Positions 25,171-37,157 of a DNA stretch of 64,000 nt are shown here, in pieces. Made by a program: the position numbers and the translations under genes. The first letter of the stretch is position 1; each line of letters starts with the position of its first letter. Under the pieces are notes generated by a model that was not told where the DNA came from, did no database searches, and worked only from the letters and a program-made list of their open reading frames with translations. The stretch is from Panorpa germanica (Eukaryota; Arthropoda; Insecta; Mecoptera; Panorpidae), in contig OY783209.1 of NCBI GenBank assembly GCA_963678705.1, positions 6,944,001 to 7,008,000 of the forward strand, written 5' to 3'.

Positions 25171-25284
25171 TATATAAAATATTAAAACTACTAAAAAGAT
25201 CTACAACGAAATAAACATTGTATAAGTATGTTATTTTGATTATTTTATGTTAAATTGTTTGTTTGTTAAATACTAACTGTTATT

Positions 25285-25932
25285 GGAGAAGGGACAATTA
25301 GGTACAGCAACAGGAAAGAATGGAAAAAATCGAGAAAAGCAATTACAACACAAGATATAAAAAGATTTGGGAGAGAGAGATACCACAGTAATTAAGAGAA
25401 AAAAACACAAAAAAACATGAGAAGGATTGCAAGGTTTAGATTGGGAAACGAAAAGAAAAGAAACAGATACTGGGCAAATAGCGAGGAAACAATGTGTACA
25501 GTATGCGGAACGGAGATTGAAACACTGGAGCACATTAAGTTTGCTTGTCAGGAAAAAGTAATGAGCGAGAAGAATATTGTGCAGCTATTAAAGGGAGGCA
25601 GTGAAGGAAAGAGGTGGATGGCGGAGATAGAAAGAAGAAACGAAAGACATAACAATAAAAGATAATCTCGTTATCTGGTTTTCATGGGGAACACGAAGAG
25701 AGATGGTCAAGAGAAGAAGAAACAGAAAGCACTTTTGTAAGTAGTAAAAGTCTAGAATATTTTTTTTGTTTTAATAAATAAATAAAGTTTAGTTTTAAGT
25801 AAATAATTTGTTTTAAATAAAATTAATAAAGTTTAGTTTTAAGTTTGAATTGTTAAGATAGGAATGAAATGTAATAATAAAAAGAATACGGTAGATTGTA
25901 AAGCCGAAAAGCACACAATTAATAATAAATAA
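25285..25932 (+). mobile_element. LINE-B, 5'-truncated copy with 17-bp target duplication
   Basis: Flanked by AAATACTAACTGTTATT (25268-25284) and the same sequence with one change (25933-25949). It carries the C-terminal coding part, a UTR with an internal tandem duplication of an 'aaataaagtttagttttaag' block (about 25783-25840), and the family end 'gtaaagccgaaaagc'. The mutated duplication and one in-frame stop make it older than the 6.6-kb copy. Confidence 0.88.
25309..25665 (+). pseudogene. LINE-B ORF2 C-terminal fragment with finger motif
   Basis: Frame with one TAA near 25395. After it, RRIARFRLGNE leads into the finger-like motif CTVCGTEIETLEHIKFAC, then KGGSEGKRWMAEIERR. The CxxCG...EHxxxxC pattern lies downstream of the reverse transcriptase in several insect LINE clades and may bind nucleic acid. 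No reverse transcriptase remains. Confidence 0.85.
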
Positions 25933-25949
25933 AAATACTACCTGTTATT

Positions 25950-26854
25950 TCAAACTAACCGACCCTAACATAAAGATATTTCTATATTCATACTAATTTT
26001 TATATTTTAAACAGAAATTATTGTTCTCATCGTAATTTTTACAGTGTAAATGAAATGGAATCAGTGTATAACAAATTTTCACTGAATAAAGTGGAATCTA
26101 ATTGTTTTGCCACTATCAGATTCCTTTGCTCTCTTATAAAAATGTTTCTATGAACGCCCGTGGTTCATTTATCCTTCTTTTATTTATTTACTTAAGACGA
26201 CGCAGCTGAATTAAATTTCCTATTTATTTTTTAAATAAAACAACATTTATGTTATTCGCAATGTTTAACTTTAAAACCAATTTTTAGTATTAAGAAATAC
26301 ATTATACTCGTACAAACGTACATAAAAGAAAATTTAATATAAAAATCTCCTAGAGCTATGCCCCGTATCGTACATAATAACTCTTTAACAAAAGATTTCT
26401 TATAAAAGGCATCAGCAAACAAATATTCCTGTTTGAACTTGAATGCTAATGGTAGCATACCCCAATGGTAGCTTCAGTTCTGAACATAATAATAACAAAA
26501 TATTGTAATTAAATTGAATTGAGTGTTATTACATTTTAAATTACTGAAACAAATGTAAATAAAATAGGAGGTTGTATTATATATATACATATTATATTTA
26601 TGAGATTATTTTCCTTGAAGAAAGCTTTTTTCGGGTTTAATGTAAACACAGGATCTTATAACTGGTATAACTTTACCCCTCGGTTTATTATACTTGTTAG
26701 ATTTAGGATAATATGTATACTCAAGATGGATTTTAGCTGTTTTATTTGTCAATAGATGACAGTTTCTATGCGGTATACCCTTCTATATCGCGAGTTTCAT
26801 ACAACGCGAATGATTTTATTCAATGCGTTTTCTTGTAAACTTCGAGGTTTTTTT
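25950..26854. other. AT-rich intergenic stretch
   Basis: Nothing supported. Confidence 0.4.
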
Positions 26855-27040
26855 TCTATTATATTTATTTGAGTGCATCAACTTTCAAAAGTAGAATTAT
26901 TTTTAAACATTTACAATACATAATTTACAACTTATAGACACGAGTATAGGTACTTAAAATAAAGAGATTAAATTAGTTTCACTGATAAAGTGATTAAGAT
27001 TTTTCAGACTTTCCCTGTTTTCAAATATCTGCCTATTTTC
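26855..27040 (-). mobile_element. LINE-D 3' tail
   Basis: The best-preserved coding end of the family on the minus strand: FENRESLKNLNHFISETNLI then SLF and stop, followed by the family UTR and an AAATA-rich tail ending near 26855. Confidence 0.65.
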
Positions 27041-27489
27041 ATCAGTCCTTTGAGTTACTTTATTTACTAACTAATATTATCGTGTTGATTTGATTATTGC
27101 GCGGATTACAAAAATCAGCAAATCTTGCGAATTTACGACAATTGAAGTAGTAAATATTTACTACATATCTAATGATCAGATCACTATAAGGGTTGACATA
27201 AAAACTAATATTCAATCATTTCAATAAACTAACTGTGTGAATGGTTGAATTCCTAGAGGGTGTTATTGAAGATAATATACATATATTATCTGCAATAACA
27301 CCATGCACTAAGCATAACAAAATAATTTAATCACTTACACAACACTTCATTTGAGAATAGGTTGGATCCAAGATGTCATGAGTTTATTGCCAGAAACTTG
27401 TGTATTGCATTTTCTTGTAATTATTTCTCCTTCTAGCTTCACATACTCCTCTACATTCTATTTAATCTTATTTTTGCACTAAGCCTAAC

Positions 27490-27705
27490 TTAATTTATAA
27501 TTAAGGTTCGTTTGTTATCCTTCCTTCTTCTCTTTCTCTTTACTTCCGCCATGCATTTTCTTCCTTCCTTCTTTCCTTGCAATATCTACTTTCAACCTTC
27601 TCCCGACATCTACTTTTAATTCACACACATTCTGCATGTTTACTCTTCTTCCTTTCCCTAATTCCTCCTTCCTCTTTCTTCATTCCTTAGCCTAAACTTA
27701 GCGAT
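27490..27705 (-). pseudogene. Decayed LINE-B-like coding remnant
   Basis: A pyrimidine-rich plus strand; the minus strand yields a broken lysine/arginine/glutamate-rich frame (GNEERGGIRERKK, then CREKVESR and KEENAWRK) reminiscent of the RLGNE...W region of LINE-B. Weak, because purine-rich sequence gives such peptides easily. Confidence 0.3.
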
Positions 27706-27710
27706 TATTC

Positions 27711-28172
27711 TTTTTTTTATATTTAATTGAGTGCTTCAACTTTCGACAGTTTTTCTTTTTGATATATAATTTCTCAGGCTTCCTAGGCACGTAGCCTTTT
27801 ATCGCCCCTAATATTGTTCTGCTTCTTCTTATACTTTATATCCCGACAACAGGAATGATCTATTCATAGTTACTGCTGTTATAAATTTCGGTTTCTCAAT
27901 CAAAAAGGCGGTGTTAACAGGAAGCGTCTGCGAAGTTTGTAACACCGCCTTTTGAAGTCTATTTCTTGCTATTACTGTATTTTTACATTGCCACAGAATG
28001 TGGTCAGGATCTGCCTCCTCTTCACCACATTCGCATTTAGAGTTTGGAATGATTTTGTTTCTTGCTAGATATTTCGGTGCTCTAGTATTTTTCCACAGTT
28101 ATTAACACTTAAAACAAGATATACATTTATAAACATTTGTAATATATAATTAACAACTTATAAACACGAGTA
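27711..28172 (-). mobile_element. LINE-D 3' tail split by a LINE-A insertion
   Basis: 27711-27740 matches the distal LINE-D UTR ('tgagtgcttcaact') and 28101-28172 continues it ('acttataaacacgagtatg'). The two halves are separated by the LINE-A copy, so LINE-D was inserted first. Confidence 0.8.
27752..28089 (-). mobile_element. LINE-A 3' tail nested in LINE-D
   Basis: It carries the LINE-A UTR, the last coding segment (minus strand) and the finger-like motif region. The target duplication is TTTCGACAGTT at 27741-27751 against TTTCCACAGTT at 28090-28100 (one mismatch). In-frame changes show it is dead. Confidence 0.87.
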
Positions 28173-28180
28173 TGTGGTGA

Positions 28181-29937
28181 TTATTCTTGTTTCTTTTAGA
28201 TAAAAACTTATCACCACCTAGTCAAATTAGGAAGCCATTTAAAACTATAAAACAAAAACTTGCCAATCTCCTGAAGGAAATAATGTGCATGCAAGTATAT
28301 ACGAGATTATTATCTATTAATAAATCTTAGGTTACAGTTTTGTAATTATGAAATGCTCAAAAAAATATCGATAAATATCGAGAGGTGTATGACAAATCAA
28401 TGCTTTTTAATAATTCCAAGCATGAAATCGTAATCAAGGGCTAGTACAGATCAACGGAGCTCTGGCTTACTGGCTTATATTTACAACAAATACATCTAAC
28501 CATTATCCCACACAGTCGTACTGATTCGACTCCCTGGTGAATTATTGTTTGAATAAACTCATAACAATCTGCAAAAAGCCTTCGCAATGCTTATATCCTC
28601 ATCTCCGCAGTTTTATATCTTGCTTTACGCTTTACTTCTATGCATAACGTTTCTCCCTAATGAAACGGGGCACGAAGCAGGCACCGACTATTTGTGGAGT
28701 ACAAATATTTCTGGAATGATCCGAATGCAGAATAATTATATACGAGTTCGTATACATACTATATGGTATATATATTATACTCGTATACGTACTCGTGTTT
28801 AATATACGGTTCGACTACTTTTATTACATTAAAAATCTGTTTGTATATGTATAAAAATTTATATATATATAAATTTTTATATATAAGTTCGTAGGATGGC
28901 ATATAGATGACTCCACTGCACTCTTATACGGCATCGGAAATAAATCGAACTTAAAATAAAATCATAAAATTCAAACTACAAACGAACTACTACGAAAATA
29001 GTCCTTTCTTTTTTAAATCTCATTTCTACCTTCAGTATTAAAGTGCAAGCAGTAAAGGTGGGTGCGCTTAGGGGCGTTGGGGGTCATTATTTAAGTTAAT
29101 CAAACCTTTAGGGGAGTGCGGGGAAAAGTTTTATTGTAGCATATATAATATTGACAGAGGCGGGAAAATGGATTAAAAAAAGGTTTCCTCTGTGTAACAG
29201 TTTCTTAAGCCAAAACTATGGCGTTTGTGACGGGGCGCAGCGCTAGTTATTATTAAATATACAGAATAATAAAAATTTGAGACACGTTTCACACCACATC
29301 AAGATTTAAAGGAAACTATGATGATCAACATGCTTGTCGTTTTGTAACAGCTTTACGTAACACATGAATCTCGCCAAACGGAATCCCGAGCCGAACACGC
29401 TTACCTTCAACTATGTTCTTTCGCAAAATACGTCTAGTATGTGATAGAAGCATTCAGTAGGCTGAATACGAGTATAGGTAGTGTTTCCTGCATATTTGAT
29501 AAAGCTCTAATTAACCATTTGATTGATGTGACAGCAGATGTAACAGAACATGAATAAAAATCAAAACGTGATGGCGAAATCGTACGACATTAATCGCAAC
29601 AACGGACGCTGTGTCTATTCATTAGCGTGGACCAGTATGTACTACATATGTATTCGTATTTTTGTTTGTTTGTATTTTTATTTAGTAATTAACTAAGTAA
29701 TAGGTAATACATATCAATTATTCACATAACTCATCAATTTTTATCCTATACATTCATCATGTATAATTACATCATTCTCTTTAAACGAGATTTTTCGGGC
29801 CCCTTGAATTTAACCTGCTTTGAAAAGCAGAATGTAGTAAAATATACTACAACAAAAGTTATGCTACTTAGGTATTTTTAATACTAATGAAAAGTTATTT
29901 ATTAATTAAAATATAAGGCAAATAAATAAATAAATAT
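28181..29937. other. Intergenic stretch
   Basis: No gene. Paired A-box-like (tggcttactgg, near 28463) and B-box-like (gattcgactcc, near 28523) motifs could be a tRNA-derived fragment but do not fold convincingly. G-rich patches near 29055 and 29110. 'gacggggcgcagcgctagtt' near 29230 resembles a Helitron end without its hairpin. Confidence 0.35.
28740..28880. repeat. Two AT-rich palindromes
   Basis: 28742-28797 is an imperfect inverted repeat (ACGAGTTCGTATAC against GTATACGTACTCGT). 28853-28880 holds the palindrome AAATTTATATATATATAAATTT. Possibly cruciform-forming; no function inferred. Confidence 0.6.
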
Positions 29938-30424
29938 TAAAAAAAATAATTAAAAGCCTTCAAAGAAACACGTAATTAAACTTCAATTTGAGAAACCAAG
30001 ATTTCATTAACAAAAGTAAGTTAAAAGGAAGAGATTGTTATATGTTACATCCAAATTTAAGTAAGAAAAAGATGGAGTCCCGCAAAATTATATCAACTAT
30101 AATCAGAATCAAAAGTAACCATTGTAAAACTCCAGCGCACCTGTACAAAATTAATATTAAATCTGACGATAGATGTCAATGTGGTGAAGAAGAAACTTTG
30201 GATCATATTATATTTGAATGCATAATTTATAGTTTAGAAAGATCAAAATTTAATAGTGAAATATTAGATGTGATTAAAACTTTTCCTGTTAATACTAAAT
30301 TTTTGTTAAGTGATTCAAAATTAATTAGTGAATTATTTAAATATTTAGAAATTTGTAAAATTGAATTATAAATTATAAAAGATATATAAAAAATGTTTGA
30401 TGGTGGCTATGACGAATAAAAGTC
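29938..30424 (+). mobile_element. LINE-C, 5'-truncated copy with probable 23-bp target duplication
   Basis: An identical 23-base sequence starting AAGGCAAATAAATAAATAAA lies at 29915-29937 and 30425-30447. The sequence is repetitive, so part of it could be tail-like, but the 'aaggc' start argues for a real duplication. The element encodes an open C-terminus and ends at 'gacgaataaaagtc'. Confidence 0.8.
29988..30371 (+). pseudogene. LINE-C ORF2 C-terminal fragment, open
   Basis: 127 codons without a stop, reading MESRKIIS, then KTPAHLYKINIKSDDRCQC and the finger-like motif CQCGEEETLDHIIFEC (about residues 63-78), ending ICKIEL. A stop lies upstream at 29973. This is the end of a retrotransposon polyprotein and not an independent gene. 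The open frame and full UTR suggest recent activity of this family. Confidence 0.85.
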
Positions 30425-30643
30425 AAGGCAAATAAATAAATAAATATAAAAAATTATAATAAAAACACACTATAAGGGTATACAAAAATATTACAAAGTG
30501 AAAAACTGTCTTTTATACATCGTCCTAGTTATTTTCATCGTATAGTTTAAAATAATATTAATTCTTGGAATCCTTTATTGAAAACATATATATTGTATTT
30601 ATAACATATCATTGTATCATTTACGGTCTTACAAACTTATGAT

Positions 30644-30798
30644 CAACAAATTCGTAAGATATTATTTTACGTAGGCAAATAAGACTAAGTAGGCTGAAGA
30701 TGAGAAGAGCCGCGTCGTGGTCCTTTGGGAGGCTGCGACTTGTACCTATGTAAAAGTTTAAAGAAGATGAAGACGCTGAATAATATATTAATTATTTA
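30644..30798 (+). repeat. Dispersed repeat R4, copy 1 (left part)
   Basis: Matches the reverse complement of 35480-35635 almost base for base ('gatcaacaaattcgtaagat', 'ggaggctgcgacttgta', 'gaagacgctgaataatat'). The match resumes after the Harbinger-like MITE, at 31371-31399, so the MITE sits inside this repeat. Confidence 0.85.
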
Positions 30799-31370
30799 GG
30801 CCCGGTTTTATGGTTCGTCTTACTACCGAACTAAATAGCTAACTCCCGAATTAAACTAAAAATGTGTTTTATCATCAAGGATTAACGCTAACTCGGAACT
30901 AAAATCGCGGAGTAAGATATCCCGTCATAAATCAAGGTTTAAATATTTAACCCGGAGTAAGTGTGCAACAGAGATAAAATATCATGCTATCTCAGCCAGT
31001 TTAGCTATCATTATTATAATATTTTAGGTTATAATATTAAATTATTGTTTATTATGAATTTTGTGAGTGACCATAATCAATTATCAATAACAGATGATGA
31101 GGAAGATCAGCTATTATACAAATATAGTACTAAGTTGAGAAATCCGTCATTTTTAAAATGTTTTAAAACAATAATTAAACTGAATCTTGCATTCCCATGG
31201 ACTTACAACTGTAAACAAATATTCGAATTTCTTAAAATATGGTTTACGTCTCTACTAACTAACACGGGATTAAATTTGGACCATAAAACCCGATACAAAA
31301 ATAAGTACCGAACTAAACTAACTCGGGGTTTCATAACCCCGAAGTAAATAAAAAACCATAAAACCGGCCC
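30799..31370. mobile_element. PIF/Harbinger-like MITE (572 bp)
   Basis: Terminal inverted repeats GGCCCGGTTTTATGGTT and AACCATAAAACCGGCCC (16 of 17 match), flanked by TTA at 30796-30798 and 31371-31373. The uninterrupted target survives in repeat R4 copy 2 (35447-35635, minus strand), confirming the insertion. Subterminal 'accgaactaaa' motifs occur at both ends. An internal frame (31051-31347, starting MNFVSDHNQL with acidic TDDEEDQ) may be a remnant of an autonomous element's coding sequence, but I recognise no transposase motif. Confidence 0.92.
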
Positions 31371-31399
31371 TTAGTGTATTTATTTTAAAAGATTTTTAA

Positions 31400-33049
31400 T
31401 CGAAAGAACAAACTTCGAGACTGTAATGACGCTTGTATGTTGACTATTCAAAAACCTAAAGACCCTGTATATAATATTTAATCAAATTACAAAATAAAGA
31501 CATAGCATCGAGTATCACGAAAGCAAAATCCGCCACTGCATATACTTTTTACTTTTCCAAAGAATAAAAATGGTTTAAAACAAGTTTTGCAACAGAATTA
31601 ATAAAAAGAAGAACTGTAAAAAGAAATTGGCAGTGAAATACAATATGTAGATGGCCTTCAAAACAACAAGCTGGTAAATCGATGAAGAACATAGCAAAGC
31701 ATCATGGGTAAAATGCATCTGCTGAGCAAAAACAAGCGTAACCGTTCACCTAGTAAACAAGCTCACAAAACGAACAAAACTAAACTCTGCTATTGTTCTG
31801 TTCCGTTTGGTTTCGTCCCGTTTAAATATTAACCTTGAAATTCCACTGCGGTATTATATGAGTATTTTTTGCGCATGTAAAACCGGTACTTCTTGAAGTT
31901 TGCAATAAAACAGCAAAACAGCAACGAAAGGGTGGAACTTGAATGTTAAATGACGCGAAAATCATGAGACTCAAAAGTAAATGGTACGAATACATAGAAA
32001 TATGAAATACAATGCAAAAACTGGATTTATTTGTATGAGTAATCGTACATACCTATTATATTACTCAATAAGTTCGAAGGATGTAGTTGGCGCCACTATT
32101 GACAATGATTTTTAGATAGTACCAACCTTAAAACGATATGTGTCAAAATTTCATGACATTCAGATCATTCGTTTATAAGTTGCATTATTTTTAGTGAAGC
32201 TACTTTTTTAATTTTCAGAACATGTAATTTTGAATTTTGTGTGTTGATAAAGAATTAAAGGAATCAGAATTGTCTTGCAGTCCACTTTTCACACTTGTTA
32301 GCTTACTTCAAGCTAATTAAAATGTTATATTGCGTTACATTTTCTACCTGTATAAAATGCATTTATTTTTCTCATATTTCAAATAATTCTCATAGAGTTT
32401 TTTTTGCAGAAACTTTTCAAACATTTATTTTTGCAAAACGTCTCTGTTAAATTCCAAGAAAAGTATTTCATAACAACCACGCAAGTCTCAACAATACTGT
32501 ATCTCCGTCTCCGCCCCCGCCCCCGCATTCCGTTTCCTCCGTATCAACCCCCCTGACGTGTACATCCCTCAGCTAAACTTTAACGACAAATTATATTTAT
32601 GATTGAGCTGACATTTATTTTATTTAAAACGGAAAATGTTTATGACTGCTGCGTGCAGACCGACATTTTTTTTACAAGTAAAGAATAGTCATTCCAAAAA
32701 CTTTCCAATGGTTTTTGTGTTAACTCTCCCGAAAATTTAAGTTTTTATGGCCAATAAGGCCCCTGTATGCCTCATAACATATTTCCTATTGTATTTTTAT
32801 TACTATTGAATATTAAGTCGTTTTTCTAGATACAAAAATTCTAAGTAAAAAACAACTTAAACTTTCTTTAGGTTCAAAAAATTATTTAAACAATTTCTAT
32901 GTGTAACGAATATCACAGTTTACATTAAAGTTTTACATAAAATTTCAATTTCATTTAATTGTTTTATTTACACTTCAATTTCATCTTATAATATACTGAA
33001 AACTATCCTAATCCATATTTGTAGTCTTTCTTCTTTTAATTTAAAACTA
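31400..33049. other. Intergenic stretch
   Basis: No gene. Contains a small GC-rich patch at 32505-32526 (runs of C5 on the plus strand, so G-runs on the minus strand) and a 50-base motif at 32296-32350 that recurs at 56936-56990. Confidence 0.4.
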
Positions 33050-33320
33050 ATGGCTCGTCTTCCTTCTTTTCTTATCCACTCTTTCTCTCCTTTATTTTCT
33101 TCTCTTTGTCTCTATCTCCACCTCTATTCTTTTTTACCTCTTTTCAAAAATTCATCTTACTTTGCATTTCGCATTCTCTCGTCCTATATCTCTTCTGTTT
33201 CCTTAAACATTCTACCGACTCTCTTCTCCACTTCTTCCAATACCTATTCCCCTTTTCCTCTTTGTCCATTCTACTTGGTATCTTGTTTACTTTTTCATTT
33301 GCATACTGGTAACTTCTTAA
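33050..33320 (-). pseudogene. Decayed LINE-like coding remnant
   Basis: The minus strand reads RMDKEEKGNRYWKKW, comparable with the LGNEKKRNRYW segment of LINE-B, then an arginine/lysine-rich stretch and a stop. The plus-strand frames over the same interval are shadows of this pyrimidine-rich strand. Confidence 0.35.
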
Positions 33321-33423
33321 ATATTTTTTTATATTTATTATTCTATATTTAAAGGTAGTTAGCTACGACCGACAGTCGAGTTGAGAATAAAGCTGCACAT
33401 GGCGCTATTTGCCTCGTATATTC

Positions 33424-34083
33424 TTTTTTTTTTTTTTATTTTATATATAGTTTCTCGGGCTTCCTAGGCACGTAGCCTTTTATCGCCCCTAATATTGTTC
33501 TGCTTCTTCTTATACGTTATATCCAGACTACAAGAATGATCTATTCATGGCTACTGCAGTTATAAATTTCGGTTTCTCAATCAAAAAGGCGGTGTTAACA
33601 GAAAGCGTCTGCGAAGTCTGTAGCACCGCCCTTTGGAGTCCATTTCTTGCCATTGCTGTATTTTTACATTGCCACAGAATGTGGTCAGGACTTGCCTCCT
33701 CTTCACCACATTCACATTTAGAGTTTGGAATGATTTTATTTCTTGCTAGATGTTTCGAAGCTCCAGTATGATTCATTCTTAGTCTTGAGGTCATTGTTAT
33801 TAATCTTCTTGGCCATTTTAGTTTGGCAAACCATGGCTTACGTTTCAGTATTGGTTGTATTTTATAATATTCTGTACCTTTATCAGAATTATCCCACTTG
33901 TCTTGCCAATTTTTCATTTCATTTTTTTCTAATTCTGCTTTCATATCTGATTTTTTAAAATATGAAATATAGTTATCACAGGAAGCAGCTAGCTTGGTCA
34001 TTTGATCAGCTTTTTCATTTCCCTTAATTCCCTTATGTGACGGTATGTAAATTAGGTTAATATTTCGGCCCTTATCTATTTCC
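33424..34083 (-). mobile_element. LINE-A, longest copy (about 660 bp)
   Basis: Tail at left (T-rich run 33424-33437), UTR, then the coding end. Imperfect target duplication: CTATTTGCCTCGTATATTC (33405-33423) against CTATTTAGCCTCGCATATTC (34084-34103). It is the only copy here reaching the RNase H end and therefore fixes the nature of the family. Confidence 0.88.
33528..34082 (-). pseudogene. LINE-A ORF2 fragment: RNase H end plus CCHC-like finger
   Basis: The minus-strand frame is open from the truncation point (34082) to TAG at 33528. It starts DKGRNINLIYIPSHKGIKG then NEKADQMTKLA, the IPSHxGIxGNExAD signature near the C-terminus of retrotransposon RNase H domains, including the late conserved aspartate. 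Further on is CECGEEEASPDHILWQC, a CxCGx7DHxxxxC finger-like motif. RNase H in the polyprotein points to the I/R1/LOA-type LINE groups and away from typical Jockey. Other copies read TTG where this one has its TAG, extending to SGYNV. Confidence 0.88.
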
Positions 34084-34103
34084 CTATTTAGCCTCGCATA
34101 TTC

Positions 34104-35446
34104 CTATTCTTTCCAACCATTGTTGAGAATAAGAAGTTCTACAGGTGCTGAACAGCGTTACGAAGTTAGAAATGTACGAAAATAACGATTAATTTCTTGT
34201 TTAAAAACCTAATATAAGTTTCAAATATTCTTTTATACAGAGTTGCTATTCTGTTCGTAATCGATAAGAAATAGTTGATTTGTTATTCCCCTGAACACAC
34301 TAGACACCATGTTATCTACAGTAGCATTCTATACAAAATACCTCGCACATTTTTGCGTATAGACTGTATTTGCTAATAAATTTCATAATTGAATTTTTTA
34401 TTGAAAAATAATGAGTAAAGAATCCGGCTAGGAATATTTCAATATCGTAGAGATTTAAAATAACTTTAATGAAGCAACAATCCGAATCCTCCTCCACGCT
34501 TACTCATACCTCCTGTCTCCTCCAGCTACGGCGGGATCATCTACCACTCAAACTCTCATACCAAAAGGCTTCGGTATTTAATTAACTTCACGATCTTGTG
34601 TATTGTGCGATACAGATGTTTTCTTAATTAGATTGGTTTCAACTAAATTGGAAAATCACGTATCAAATAGTTTACTAATCTGTATACCTTTGATCGTCAA
34701 ACTGCGCAGGTTATTTGCCGTTTAGACGTAAAACGGTTCAACTGAACTACCTTCTATTCTCCGGTACGTTTATATCTATTCCAGGTTATTTTGTTAATTA
34801 CTTTCATTAGCAAACAAAACTCAGATGAGAATTTCAGTGGAAAGGTAATGCTCAGGGTTTGATATATTTGTTGGTTATATTTATAAATAAAAATAGATCT
34901 GAAAATTAAAATAAAAATTAGGAAAGGAAAATTGGAAGGAGAAAGAAAGTATGGAGGTGAGCCGAACACTGTTCACCATTGGCACGACTGGTGCAACGTC
35001 CACGGATTGTACCCTCATTCGCATACCACACGATCACAATGTAAACGGGTACTCCAGAGCGACAATTTTAGTTTCGGGAATACAATAAAGTCACACGCTT
35101 CAATGGTATTTACTATATTTTGGTCTAAAAATCCGATTACAACTATCGTTCTATGCCAAGGTAAAATTTACGAATTGTTCTTCTACAAGTCTGGCTTTTA
35201 TGACGGATTTTCTCATGAAAAACGCTTCAATACACCCTATCGTTCACACTGTTTTACTCCTGATTACTATTGGGAATAAAATTCTTCGCTCATACGAATT
35301 TATCATCGAATTTGGCATCAGCAATTTTTTAAATAAAACTATATTTCATAATGAACTGGAAAATGTATCAAAACTTTAACAATACAAATCCTCCGTTAAA
35401 AGGTACCTGTTATCCTTTTCTGATTTTTAAACTACGCCCTGGGTAT
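34104..35446. other. Intergenic stretch
   Basis: A 115-codon frame at 34932-35279 is the least AT-biased here but matches nothing I recognise and has no supporting context. Left unassigned. Confidence 0.35.
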
Positions 35447-35635
35447 TAAAAATCGTTTGAAATAAATACACTAAATTAATATATTATTCAGCGTCTTCAT
35501 AAACTTTTACATAAGTACAAGTCGCAGCCTCCCAAAGGGCCACCCAAAGTCTGACATGCTACTCTCATCTTCAGCCTACTTAGTCTTATTTGCCTACGTA
35601 AAATAATATCTTACGAATTTGTTGATCATAAAATA
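35447..35635 (-). repeat. Dispersed repeat R4, copy 2 (empty MITE site)
   Basis: Inverted relative to copy 1. On the minus strand it reads 'gaagacgctgaataatat', then 'attaatttagtgtattt' straight through the position where copy 1 carries the 572-bp MITE. It also has a short insertion ('cagactttgggtggc' on the minus strand) relative to copy 1. Confidence 0.85.
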
Positions 35636-37157
35636 CTAAATATAATTTAAAATCCCATTAAAATAATACCGTAATTTTATTAAATATTCTCTCAGATTGT
35701 TATTACATTATAAGTATCATTTAAAGGATATTGTAATCCTTGTAAACTTTATGTGAGTCCTTCAACCAACATTTTATATAATAAATAAATTACGTTCATA
35801 TCTTAAATTAGAGACGTAAGTATATTTCTTTCTTTAAAGTCTGGTGAAGCAAAGAAAAAAAATATAGAGATGTATATATATGTATATCATCTTAAAAATA
35901 AATGCGTTCACTTAAAAATTTATTAATTTAAAGCTTACTCGTGTTGAAGTAATTTGAGTATATTAATATTTGCTGAGTTTTAGCGGACAAAATGAACGAA
36001 GGGCGAATTTACGTTCAAAGGGCGGTGCGATGTACATAGGCAGTCAAGACTCGTAAGATCACTTATTATCTTACATCTTTGAAATTGATGTTTCCCGAGA
36101 CATCTACTTACTACCTTACTTATGCATCGTTTTTGAATTGTTTATTAACTAATTTTAATTTCTATGTGAACTTGTAACTGACGTATTAGAAGTATTGACA
36201 AGAAATCACAACTATTAGTGCAAGACAAAATTAATTAGTTAATTGTTCATAAAGATCAACTGACATGTCTTTACTGTCTTCTTTCTTTTATTTTTGAAAA
36301 CAGTTGTTACTCCCCACTCTTTTGCTAAATCTCTGGACTCCTTTACGCAAACCATAGACTGAATTTTGATTTCTTATTTCACTCAGTCTATTCAGAAAGA
36401 AAAAAAGACAAAAAAAAACGAATATTTGCTTACACACGCTTGGGGCCCCGTATCATTGCTACGGCGGTAGCTACGCCCCTGATACATATACTATTAAATG
36501 TACGAGTATTCACCAATTAAAACACAAAAATAATGTGAGTACATAATACTAATCAGCTTCTGTATTTAATTCCATAATTAATTCAGAAATAAAATCGGTT
36601 TCAGAAACTTTTCTTTTATAAAAAAAAATTCTTTATAAAAAATATCTATTGTATAAAACTTTAGAGCTTATAAATCCATGGATTTAACAAATATTATTGT
36701 AAGCATAATGCAAACAAAGTAAAGGATCTACCCTATCTCCAGTATTAATTAAAATATACACTTTTAATTAGTATATTACAAAACAACTCTCTCTCTCTCT
36801 CTATCTTTTAAACAACCCTCGTAAAAATATTTTTATTATGTTTCATAAAATTTAAAAAAAAAACTCGACTTTGATAGATCAAGTTTATGGAAAATGTTTC
36901 GTCGTAATTGTAAATAATTATAAAAACATTTAATTGAATTTAGATACAATTTTACGTATTTACATATACATACACACGCACATTATTTTACTGGTTTTAA
37001 TTTACAATTCTATAGATACGGGTAATAATTTCTTTAAGCTCTTATTTTGTGAGCTTTTATTTTCATAGAGCTTTAACGTATTTTTCATTCTAGAGTAATA
37101 AAGTTCTCAAAATATGAGCTTCATGGACAAGATGAAACTGTATCTATATAAAATTGA
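35636..37157. other. AT-rich intergenic stretch
   Basis: No gene. A short (CT)n run lies at 36786-36804. Confidence 0.4.

Noticed and set aside
28455-28540. Possible tRNA (A- and B-box-like motifs)
   Set aside because: No paired acceptor stem and the D and anticodon arms do not fold; kept only as a remark.
29225-29250. Second degenerate Helitron end (gacggggcgcagcgctagtt)
   Set aside because: Hairpin absent and no upstream homology to the tandem units.
33050-33352. Plus-strand 100-codon hydrophobic frame resembling a membrane protein
   Set aside because: Shadow of a purine-rich minus strand that looks like a decayed LINE end.
34932-35279. 115-codon frame possibly containing an exon
   Set aside because: No recognisable domain, no firm splice context and no repeat relation; insufficient support.
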